From: Pseudooceanicola sp050897975
Lineage (GTDB): Bacteria > Pseudomonadota > Alphaproteobacteria > Rhodobacterales > Rhodobacteraceae
Reading direction: 5' to 3'
NCBI RefSeq assembly: GCF_050897975.1
Contig: NZ_JBPAXY010000003.1
Location: 558,001-622,000 of the forward strand
DNA: 64,000 nucleotides
The first letter of the stretch is position 1; every line of letters starts with the position of its first letter. Positions 57,282 to 64,000 of the stretch are shown one piece after another. The notes below the pieces were generated by a model. It was not told where the DNA came from, made no database searches, and saw nothing but the letters and a program-made list of their open reading frames with translations. The translations under genes were made by a program, and so were the position numbers.

Positions 57282-58703
57282 ATGCAACACGATCCCCCCT
57301 TCCCCTCGCCGGGCTCTGACGCCCCCCGCCCCGCCGGTGTCTCTCTGGACCGGCTGGCGCGCAATGCCTCGGCCCTGGGGCAGGACATCGTCGATGTGGA
57401 CGGCTTCCTAGAGGATCTGACCCACCGGACCGAGCTGCTGTTGACCCAGCTGAAAACGGTGCGCGAGGGCACCGGCCAGGTCTTGCAGATGAACGCCTCG
57501 GTGATGACCACGATCCGCGATTCCTACGCCCAGCTGGAGGAAACCCAGGCCAGTTTCGACAAGGCCCTGGGCATGGCCGATGTGGCCGGGCGCCAGTCGC
57601 GCGAGGTGCTGACCTGGGTGCTGACCCTGGCCACCCGCACCCAGGACGTGGAATCGGTGCTGGAGGACGTGCAGAAAAGCAATGACCAGATCGCCGACAT
57701 CGCCGCCCAGGTGAACATGCTGGCGATCAATGCCAAGATCGAGGCGGCGCGCGCGGGCAGCGCCGGCAAGGGGTTCTCGGTGGTGGCCGATGCCATCAAC
57801 CTGCTGTCGCAACAGACCGGCGCCACCGCCGAGACGATCAGCGACAACATCCAGCGCCTGGTCGACTGGATCACCACCCTGCAACAGGAAACCGGCCAGG
57901 TCTCGGAGACCTCGCGCGAGCTGTCCCATACCGGCGACAAGGTGGCGCAGATGAACGCGGCGGTGAAAGAGGCGATGGATCGCTCGGTTACCCGGATGAA
58001 ACTGGTGCGCGACGACGCGGTCGAGGCCGACCAGGCGCTGCGCGACTATACCCCCCGGATCGAGACCATGTTCAGCAGCGTCCAGGACAGCGCCGAGGCG
58101 GTCGAGGATGTGCATCACCGCTTGCAGACCCTGCGCGATCTGTCCGAGGCGCTGGTGCAGGACTCGGTCCTGGCGGGGGGCGACAGCGCCGACGGGCCCT
58201 TCATCGCCGATGTCCAGGCCCGGGCCGCCCGGATCTCTGCCGCCTTCGAAGAGGCGGTGGAGGAGGGCCGCATCCCCTTTGAAGAGCTTTTCGATACCGA
58301 CTATCGCCCGGTGCCCAACACCGAGCCCGAACAGGTCACCACCCGCTTTACCCGGCTGACCGACCTGCTGCTGCCCGAGATCCTGGAAGAGGCGCTGGAT
58401 CTCGACCCAAAGGTCGCCTTCTGCGCCGCGGTGGATCGCAACGGCTATCTGCCCACCCACAATCGCAAATTCTCGCACCCGCAGTCGGACGATCCGGTGT
58501 GGAACATGGCCAACTGCCGCAACCGCCGCATCTTCGACGACCGGGTCGGGCTGAAGGCCGGGCGCAACAAGGATCCCTTCCTGATGCAGGTCTACCGCCG
58601 CGACATGGGCGGGGGCGACTTCGTGCTAATGAAGGATCTCTCGGCGCCGATCTTCGTCAAGAACCGCCACTGGGGCGGGCTGCGCCTGGCCTATCGGTTC
58701 TAG
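57282..58703 (+). CDS. Soluble methyl-accepting chemotaxis protein with C-terminal sensor domain
   Basis: A 473-residue chemoreceptor with no membrane segment. The coiled-coil signalling domain comes first (about residues 40-290) with the hairpin tip MLAINAKIEAARAGSAGKGF then SVVADAINLLSQQTG, which contacts CheA and CheW. A globular domain follows (about 300-473: LDLDPKVAFCAAVDRNGYLP, then CRNRRIFDDRVGLKAGRN and MGGGDFVLMKDLSAPI). This is the reverse of classical receptors, as in other cytoplasmic alphaproteobacterial MCPs. The sensor is a PAS/Cache-like fold; the ligand is unknown. The tip is shorter than in polar membrane receptors. It is a natural client of the che operon at 5-10 kb. Confidence 0.93.
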   Translation: MQHDPPFPSPGSDAPRPAGVSLDRLARNASALGQDIVDVDGFLEDLTHRTELLLTQLKTVREGTGQVLQMNASVMTTIRDSYAQLEETQASFDKALGMADVAGRQSREVLTWVLTLATRTQDVESVLEDVQKSNDQIADIAAQVNMLAINAKIEAARAGSAGKGFSVVADAINLLSQQTGATAETISDNIQRLVDWITTLQQETGQVSETSRELSHTGDKVAQMNAAVKEAMDRSVTRMKLVRDDAVEADQALRDYTPRIETMFSSVQDSAEAVEDVHHRLQTLRDLSEALVQDSVLAGGDSADGPFIADVQARAARISAAFEEAVEEGRIPFEELFDTDYRPVPNTEPEQVTTRFTRLTDLLLPEILEEALDLDPKVAFCAAVDRNGYLPTHNRKFSHPQSDDPVWNMANCRNRRIFDDRVGLKAGRNKDPFLMQVYRRDMGGGDFVLMKDLSAPIFVKNRHWGGLRLAYRF

Positions 58704-58775
58704 GCGTGCCCCGAGGACGCCCGTCCGGGCGGAGCGAGGGCCGCCGGGGCCAGGGTCGCGTGGGCCGCGCGGAAT

Positions 58776-58811
58776 AAAAAAACCGCCGCACGTCCCAGGG
58801 GACGGCGGCGG
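58776..58811 (-). terminator. Rho-independent terminator of the 40-residue protein gene
   Basis: On the minus strand a stem made of CGTCCC/GGGACG and CCGCCG/CGGCGG with a small asymmetric bulge is followed by seven T residues (58776-58782 on the plus strand are A). It ends a transcript coming from 58945-59067, leaving an untranslated 3' region of about 130 bases. The T run is on the wrong side for the chemoreceptor, which ends at 58703. Confidence 0.85.
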
Positions 58812-58944
58812 CAAGGATGCAGATCGCTTGGGACCGAGGGACACGCACCGGGGGATGAGGCAGACCCGGCCGGGCGGATAGGCGATCCGCCCCGTGGCTC
58901 GGGGGATCCAGCGTGTCTCTCTGCGATTTGCAGGCAGAAAACGC

Positions 58945-59067
58945 TCAGGACAGAGCCGGCAGGTAGAGCGACCCCACGAGCAGCACGACCAGGGCCGCAG
59001 CCCCGAAAAGATCCTGCACCAGCGCCGAAGGGGACCGGCGGGCAACCTGGATGAAATCTTTCAGCAT
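58945..59067 (-). CDS. 40-residue single-pass membrane protein under a LexA-type box
   Basis: A short gene with every normal signal: AAGGAG eight bases before ATG, 40 codons, TGA, its own terminator. The protein starts MLKDFIQVARRSPSALVQDL (basic, amphipathic). A hydrophobic segment follows (FGAAALVVLLVGSLYLPAL, residues 21-39) that would span or insert into the inner membrane. Upstream (59115-59166) is a cluster of GTTC/GAAC motifs including GTTC-N7-GTTC, the alphaproteobacterial SOS box. That arrangement recalls small SOS-induced membrane proteins such as TisB or cell-division inhibitors, but no homology is claimed. It lies 173 bases downstream of recG on the same strand. Confidence 0.8.
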   Translation of the reverse strand: MLKDFIQVARRSPSALVQDLFGAAALVVLLVGSLYLPALS

Positions 59068-59114
59068 GTCTTGGCTCCTTCGGATCAGGGGTCATTCCTT
59101 TGCGTTGCCCATTT

Positions 59115-59166
59115 GTTCTCATATTGCCGGGCGCACGTAAAGAACTTTTTAAGAACATTTGAGAAC
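59115..59166 (-). promoter_or_regulatory. LexA-type SOS box cluster upstream of the 40-residue gene
   Basis: Plus-strand GAAC at 59142, 59153 and 59163, and GTTC at 59115. The first two are separated by exactly seven bases, so the minus strand reads GTTC-TTAAAAA-GTTC, matching the GTTC-N7-GTTC LexA consensus of alphaproteobacteria. The third is at N6 spacing. An AATATG/TATGAG -10-like element lies between the box and the gene, so a repressor here would overlap the -35 region. Confidence 0.6.
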
Positions 59167-59240
59167 AAAATGAGGTTTCTCAGGAGAATCAGCCGTTTAA
59201 CGGCTCAGATCCCGTGGCCTCCGCAGGCCCGCCGCCCGGC

Positions 59241-61331
59241 TCAGCCGACGTTGATCAGCCGGATCGCCTCGTCCTGGCCCATCAGCCACAGCAGGGTCCG
59301 CGCCGCCTGGCCGCGCGGGCTGTCCAGCGTCGGATCCTTCGCCAGAAGGGTCCGCGCGTCGCTTTGGGCGATGGCCATCAGCGCGGTCTGGCGTTCCAGA
59401 TCGGCGATACGGAAGCGCGGCACCCCGCTTTGCGCCGTGCCGATCAGATCGCCCGCGCCGCGCATCTCCAGGTCCGCCTCGGCGATGCGGAACCCGTCCT
59501 CTGTCTCGCGCAGAAGGGTCAGCCGTTTCATCCCCGCCTCGGACAGGGGCGCCTGGTACAGCATCAGGCAGGTCGAGGCCGCCTCGCCCCGGCCCACCCG
59601 GCCGCGCAGTTGGTGCAGCTGCGCCAGACCAAAGATCTCGGCCCGTTCGATCACCATGATCGAGGCATTGGGCACGTTCACCCCCACCTCGATCACCGTC
59701 GTGGCGACCAGCACATCGGTCTCGCCGCGCTGGAAGGCGGCCATGGCGGCGTCCTTCTGCTCGGGCGGCATCTGGCCATGGACGAGCCCCACACGCCCCT
59801 CGCCCAGCCGGGCGCGCAGATGCTTGAACCGTTCCTCGGCCGCGGTCAGATCGCTTTTCTCGCTCTCCTCGACCAGCGGGCAAACCCAATAGGCCTGCCG
59901 CCCCTCGCGGGTGGCGCGGTCCAGGTGATCGACGATCTCGCCCAGCCGTTCGGTGGAACTGAGGGTGGTCTTCACCGGCTGGCGCCCGGGCGGCTTCTCG
60001 TCCAGCACCGAGACATCCATGTCACCGTATTGCGCCAGGCTCAGCGAGCGCGGGATCGGCGTCGCGGTCATCACCAGGATATCGGCCTGCCGCCCCTTGC
60101 GCCCCAGCTCCAGCCGCTGACGCACGCCGAAACGGTGCTGTTCGTCGACGATGGCCAGGCGCAGGTCGGCGAAATTCACATCGGCCTGGAAGACCGCATG
60201 GGTGCCCACCAGAATGTCGATCTCGCCCCCGGCCAGGCGGGCTAGTTTCGCCGCGCGATCGGCGCCCTTGTCGCGGCCCGTGAGGATCTCCAGCCGGACG
60301 CCCGCCGCCTCGGCCAGGGGCGCCAGGCCCTCCATATGCTGGCGGGCCAGGATCTCGGTCGGGGCCATCATCACCCCCTGCCCGCCCGCCTCGACCGCGA
60401 TCAGCAGCGCCAGGAAGGCCACAAGGGTCTTGCCCGCCCCCACATCTCCCTGCAACAGACGCGACATGCGATCCTCGCGGCCCATGTCGGCGGCGATCTC
60501 GCCCAGGGCGCGGGTCTGCGCCTCGGTCGGCTTGTAGGGCAGCGATTTCAACACCTTGGCGCGCAGATGCCCGTCGCCATGGCTGGGCCGTCCGGCGCGC
60601 TTGCGCTCGACCATGCGGGCCAGGGCCAGGGTCAGCTGATGCGCCAGCAGCTCATCATAGGCCAGCCGTTCGCGGGCCGGATCCTCGGGGCGCACCGCGT
60701 CGGGGCCGTCCGGCGCATGGGCCTGGCGCAGCGCGCTGAGCCAGTCGGGCCAAAGCTTGGCCGCCCGCTGGCCGCTGTCGATCCACTCCGGCAGCACCGG
60801 CGCCCGCGCCAGGGCCGAGGCCGCCGCCTTGGCCATGACCCGCTGGGTGACGCCGGCGGTCAGCGGGTAGATCGGCTCGAAATCGGGGATCTCGTCGCCC
60901 TCTTCCACCGGCAGCACGTGGTCGGGATGGGGCATGTTGGCGAAGCCATCGTAAAGCTCTAGCTTGCCCGAAACCAGGCGGCGGCTGCCCTCGGGCAGGA
61001 TCTGTTGCAGGTAGTTGGACCGGGCGTGGAAGAAGATCAGGTCGAACTCTGTCTCGGCATCGGCCACGCGGATGCGATAGGCGCCGCCCCGGCTGCGCGC
61101 GGGGTGATGGGCGCCCACGGTAACCTCGACCGTGGCGGTGGTGGGCAGGGTCAGCCCCAGGATCGTGGCGCGCCGCCGCCGGTCCACCACCGCATGGGGC
61201 AGCAGGAACAGCAGGTCGCGCGGCAGGGCCACGTCCAGCTGCGCCAGATGCTTAGCCGTCTTCGGCCCGACGCCCTCCAGCGTTTCCAGCCCGGCGAAGA
61301 GCGGGAAGAGGATTTCGGGCCGCGCGCTCAT
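59241..61331 (-). CDS. recG: ATP-dependent DNA helicase RecG
   Basis: A 696-residue branch-migration helicase that remodels stalled forks. The N-terminal wedge domain includes FAGLETLEGVGPKTAKHL. The helicase core has Walker A LLQGDVGAGKTLVAF, motif II as DEQHRFGV, motif III MTATPIPRSL, and motif VI QLRGRVGRGEAASTC. The C-terminal TRG region (RNWN-type QRRG segment) follows. The start overlaps the ligA stop by 4 bases, so ligA-recG form a leftward operon of repair genes. Its length matches E. coli RecG (693). Confidence 0.97.
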   Translation of the reverse strand: MSARPEILFPLFAGLETLEGVGPKTAKHLAQLDVALPRDLLFLLPHAVVDRRRRATILGLTLPTTATVEVTVGAHHPARSRGGAYRIRVADAETEFDLIFFHARSNYLQQILPEGSRRLVSGKLELYDGFANMPHPDHVLPVEEGDEIPDFEPIYPLTAGVTQRVMAKAAASALARAPVLPEWIDSGQRAAKLWPDWLSALRQAHAPDGPDAVRPEDPARERLAYDELLAHQLTLALARMVERKRAGRPSHGDGHLRAKVLKSLPYKPTEAQTRALGEIAADMGREDRMSRLLQGDVGAGKTLVAFLALLIAVEAGGQGVMMAPTEILARQHMEGLAPLAEAAGVRLEILTGRDKGADRAAKLARLAGGEIDILVGTHAVFQADVNFADLRLAIVDEQHRFGVRQRLELGRKGRQADILVMTATPIPRSLSLAQYGDMDVSVLDEKPPGRQPVKTTLSSTERLGEIVDHLDRATREGRQAYWVCPLVEESEKSDLTAAEERFKHLRARLGEGRVGLVHGQMPPEQKDAAMAAFQRGETDVLVATTVIEVGVNVPNASIMVIERAEIFGLAQLHQLRGRVGRGEAASTCLMLYQAPLSEAGMKRLTLLRETEDGFRIAEADLEMRGAGDLIGTAQSGVPRFRIADLERQTALMAIAQSDARTLLAKDPTLDSPRGQAARTLLWLMGQDEAIRLINVG

Positions 61332-63754
61332 GCGTCGCCGATCAGCGCCAGCCAGGCGTCTTCGTCGATGACCTTCACCCCCAGATCGGCGGCCTTGGTG
61401 GCCTTCGACCCGGCCCCGGGCCCGGCGATCAGGATATCGGTTTTCTTCGACACAGAACCCGAGACCTTGGCGCCAAGCGCCTCGGCCCGGGCCTTGGCCT
61501 CGGGGCGGGTCATCTTTTCCAGCGTGCCGGTGAAGACCAGGGTCAGCCCCGCCACCGGGCTGCCGCTGTCCTGGGGAGCGGCGACGTCCAGGATGGTCAG
61601 CTCGGCCGCCAGCCGGTCGATCGAGGCCCGTTCGGCGGGCTGGGCGAAGGCGGCCACCAGCGAGGCGGCAACCTTGGCGCCGATCCCGTCGATGCCGGTC
61701 AGCTCGTCCCAGGCGGGTTTCGCGGTCTCGGGCAGCGGCGGGTCAGCGGCCCAGATGGCATCGCGGGCGGCCTTCAGGCTGGCCCGGCGGCCCTCCTCAC
61801 TCGCTTTCGCGCGCTCCTCGGCTTCGGCCGCGTCGGCCTGAAGATGGCGTTCCTGCGCCGGGCGCGCCTGGTCGACGCAGGCCGTCAGCCGGTCCCAGCT
61901 GGTGAAATGGCGCGCCAGATCCTGGGCCACCACCTCGCCCACATGGCGGATACCCAGGGCGAAGAGGGCGCGGTTCAGCTCGATCTTGCGGCGGCTGTCG
62001 ATGGCATCGAAGAGGTTCTCGGCCGACTTCTCGCCCCAGCCCTTGACCTTGGCCAGCGGCGTCTCGGCCAGGTGGCGGATGGCGGCGGCGACCTGGGCGG
62101 GGTCGCTGTCGTCCACCGGCACGCCCGCCGTGCGCAGCACCTCGGCCAGTTCCGCCAAGAGCGCCGCGCGCCGCTCCGGGTCTTCCTTGTAGCGCGTCGT
62201 CACCTCTTCGGGTTGCCGCACCAGGCGCGCGCCCGCGCCGTCGCGCGCACGCAGGGTGAAGATATCGGCGGGTTCCGCGATCCAGCACATATCGTAGAGG
62301 AATTCGGCCTGTTTGGCCCCCAGCCCCTCGATGTCGAAGGCCGCGCGCGAGACGAAGTGGCGCAGCTTTTCAACCGCTTGCGCGGGGCAGATCAAGCCGC
62401 CGGTGCAGCGGCGCACACTGTCGCCCTCTTCGCGGATCGCCTGGGATCCGCATTCGGGGCAGGTCTGGGGGAAGTGGTAGCGCGCCGCCCCCTCGGGGCG
62501 TTTCGACAGGTCGACATCGGCGATCTTGGGGATCACGTCGCCCGCGCGGTAGACCTGCACCCAGTCGCCCGGGCGGATGTCCTTGCCCTCGCGGATCGGC
62601 TGGCCCTTGCTGTCGCGCCCGGCGATGTAATCCTCATTGTGCAGGGTCGCATTCGACACGACCACGCCGCCCACGGTCACCGGCAGCAGCCGCGCCACGG
62701 GGCTAAGCGCGCCGGTGCGCCCGACCTGGATGTCGATCGCCTCTAGCCGGGTCCAGGCCAGTTCGGCGGGAAACTTATGCGCGATGGCCCAGCGGGGTGT
62801 CGTGGCCCGGAACCCCAGGCGGGCCTGGAGCGCCAGGTCGTCGACCTTGTAGACCACGCCGTCGATGTCATAGCCCAGCGTGGCGCGCTGCGCCTCGATC
62901 AGGGCATAATGGGCCAGCATCTCGGCCGGGCCGTCGCAGAGCTGGGTCAGCGGGTTGGTCTGGAACCCAAGCGCGGCCAGCCGGTCGATGGCGCCCTTCT
63001 GGGTCTCAGCCAACGGGTCCGACAGCACGCCCCAGGCATAAGCGAAAAAGCGCAGCGGGCGCGCACGGGTGATCTCGGCGTCCAGCTGGCGCAGGGACCC
63101 GGCGGCGGCGTTGCGCGGGTTGGCAAAGGTCTTGGCCCCGGCCTCCTCCTGGCGCAGGTTCAGCGCCTGGAAATCGGCGTGGGACATATAGACCTCGCCG
63201 CGCACCTCCAGCCGCTCTGGCGCGCCGTCGAGGTGCTGCGGGATATCGGCGATGGTCAGGGCGTTGGCGGTGACATTCTCGCCCTCTTCGCCGTCGCCCC
63301 GGGTGGCGGCGCGCACCAGTTCGCCGTTCTCGTAAAGGATCGACAGCGACAGCCCGTCGATCTTGGGCTCGGCCGTATAGGCCAGCGGTGCCGCCGCATC
63401 GAGGCCGAGGTAGCGCCGGATGCGGGCGTCAAAATCCTGCACATCCTCCTCGGCAAAGGCATTGCCCAGCGACAGCATCCGCACCTCGTGGCGCACCTTG
63501 CCGAAGCCCTCGGCCGGGGCCGCGCCCACCTGGTCGGACGGGCTGTCGACGCGTTTCAGGGCCGGAAAGCGCGCCTCGATCGCCGCGTTGCGCCGCTTCA
63601 GGGCGTCATATTCATTGTCTTCCAGCTTGGGCGCATCGCTTTGGTGATAGGCGAGATTCGCGGCCCCCAGCAGGTCAGCCAGGCGGGCCAGCTCTTGCTC
63701 GGCCTCCGCCTCGGTCAACGCGTCCACGGGTTTCTCCGCCCAATTCTCGGTCAT
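61328..63754 (-). CDS. ligA: NAD-dependent DNA ligase LigA with two insertions
   Basis: Joins nicked DNA using NAD. The adenylation lysine is K131 in AEPKIDGLSLS, after the Ia domain with LEDNEYDALKRR. The OB fold follows, then the zinc finger with C432, C435, C450 and C456, the HhH domain, and a BRCT domain at about 734-808. At 808 residues it is about 100-130 longer than most LigA. The extra sequence lies at about residues 503-566 (between the zinc finger and the HhH array) and 628-682 (Glu/Ala/Arg-rich, inside the HhH array). All catalytic residues are intact. The ATG is preceded by a weak AGGGCAGT site. Confidence 0.96.
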   Translation of the reverse strand: MTENWAEKPVDALTEAEAEQELARLADLLGAANLAYHQSDAPKLEDNEYDALKRRNAAIEARFPALKRVDSPSDQVGAAPAEGFGKVRHEVRMLSLGNAFAEEDVQDFDARIRRYLGLDAAAPLAYTAEPKIDGLSLSILYENGELVRAATRGDGEEGENVTANALTIADIPQHLDGAPERLEVRGEVYMSHADFQALNLRQEEAGAKTFANPRNAAAGSLRQLDAEITRARPLRFFAYAWGVLSDPLAETQKGAIDRLAALGFQTNPLTQLCDGPAEMLAHYALIEAQRATLGYDIDGVVYKVDDLALQARLGFRATTPRWAIAHKFPAELAWTRLEAIDIQVGRTGALSPVARLLPVTVGGVVVSNATLHNEDYIAGRDSKGQPIREGKDIRPGDWVQVYRAGDVIPKIADVDLSKRPEGAARYHFPQTCPECGSQAIREEGDSVRRCTGGLICPAQAVEKLRHFVSRAAFDIEGLGAKQAEFLYDMCWIAEPADIFTLRARDGAGARLVRQPEEVTTRYKEDPERRAALLAELAEVLRTAGVPVDDSDPAQVAAAIRHLAETPLAKVKGWGEKSAENLFDAIDSRRKIELNRALFALGIRHVGEVVAQDLARHFTSWDRLTACVDQARPAQERHLQADAAEAEERAKASEEGRRASLKAARDAIWAADPPLPETAKPAWDELTGIDGIGAKVAASLVAAFAQPAERASIDRLAAELTILDVAAPQDSGSPVAGLTLVFTGTLEKMTRPEAKARAEALGAKVSGSVSKKTDILIAGPGAGSKATKAADLGVKVIDEDAWLALIGDA

Positions 63755-64000
63755 GCACTGCCCTCTTCACTCACGCTTTCCGGCCGGGCCGGTCTGGAAA
63801 AGTGATAGGCGGGGGCGCATCCGAGGTCCAGCCGCTTGCGCGTAGGACGGGTACGGGAGGCGGGTTGAGGTGTGCCCGGGTTCGAGCAGCGATGGACGGG
63901 ACGGCGGACGGGGAGCGGAAGGCAAGCAAGGCACCAAGCCTCTTCAAGCACCCGTAGGCCTTCGGCGCCCCGCGCGTGGAGCGTGGAGCGTGGAGCGTGG
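63755..64000. repeat. Gene-free window end with heptanucleotide repeat (GCGTGGA)
   Basis: The last 27 bases (63974-64000) are three full copies of GCGTGGA plus a six-base partial copy; the array probably continues past the window. The rest of the stretch upstream of ligA must hold its promoter, which I cannot place, and shows no gene. Confidence 0.85.

Noticed and set aside
63755..63951. Short minus-strand frame upstream of ligA
   Set aside because: No ribosome-binding site, Arg/Pro-rich composition, and it lies where the ligA promoter must be.

Overview
The window is a GC-rich alphaproteobacterial chromosome segment, almost certainly from Rhodobacterales (Rhodobacteraceae/Roseobacter group). 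Three things point there: the circularly permuted two-piece tmRNA gene, the gene pairs shared with that order (ppx/gppA with rlmE, patatin with 3-hydroxybutyrate dehydrogenase, prfA-prmC-DUF4167, thioesterase-rplM-rpsI), and an intergenic repeat built on a CATTGCCAAAAATATCCC box. I see no phage, transposase, CRISPR array, plasmid functions or tRNA genes. It reads as ordinary core chromosome with a few accessory touches.

Layout. 0-5 kb: rRNA methyltransferase RlmE, a Ppx/GppA phosphatase, and a three-gene C1 cluster (small 'virulence factor' family protein, MTHFR-like protein, methyl-THF:corrinoid methyltransferase). 5.2-10.2 kb: a tightly coupled chemotaxis operon, STAS-cheY-cheA-cheW-cheR-cheY, ending in a small protein with a CheZ-like D-x-x-x-Q motif. 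10.2-12 kb: a hexanucleotide tandem array and a LuxR-type regulator without a luxI neighbour. 12-20.2 kb: MFS exporter, tsf-rpsB, a membrane protein, a PfkB kinase, DUF502, patatin and bdhA. 20.2-25.8 kb: a candidate small RNA, a lone family-5 solute-binding protein, a divergent CsbD-like protein, an XRE-cupin regulator, an acyl-CoA synthetase and a FrnE-type DsbA. 26-32 kb: tmRNA, DUF4167, prmC-prfA, agmatinase and an M20 amidohydrolase. 32-41 kb: mazG, an iron-type binding protein, nucleoside hydrolase, GNAT, SelO, two membrane transporters and an EEP nuclease. 41-44 kb: two tandem FadL-type outer-membrane proteins. 44-49.8 kb: a P-loop protein, metA, an alpha/beta hydrolase, ppk2-tetR and a YrbL-like protein. 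50-57 kb: rpsI/rplM, thioesterase, enoyl-CoA hydratase, trmFO, methyltransferase, gluQ, hisI and a NifU-type scaffold. 57-64 kb: a soluble chemoreceptor, a 40-residue membrane protein under a LexA-type box, then recG and ligA.

How the parts work together. The che operon and the soluble receptor at 57.3 kb form most of a chemosensory pathway; no methylesterase CheB is seen here. BdhA, the patatin and a possible PhaR-type site suggest polyhydroxybutyrate turnover. PPK2 and Ppx/GppA are opposing polyphosphate enzymes, far apart. Translation and repair housekeeping (rlmE, tsf, rpsB, prfA, prmC, rpsI, rplM, trmFO, gluQ, ssrA, recG, ligA) fills much of the rest.

Most interesting leads: the CheZ/CheT-like protein at the end of the che operon, the predicted SOS-controlled 40-residue membrane protein, the two-hairpin intergenic repeat family whose first stem changes sequence but keeps its pairing, and the sRNA candidate upstream of bdhA. 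I did not find a large, clearly undescribed multi-gene system.
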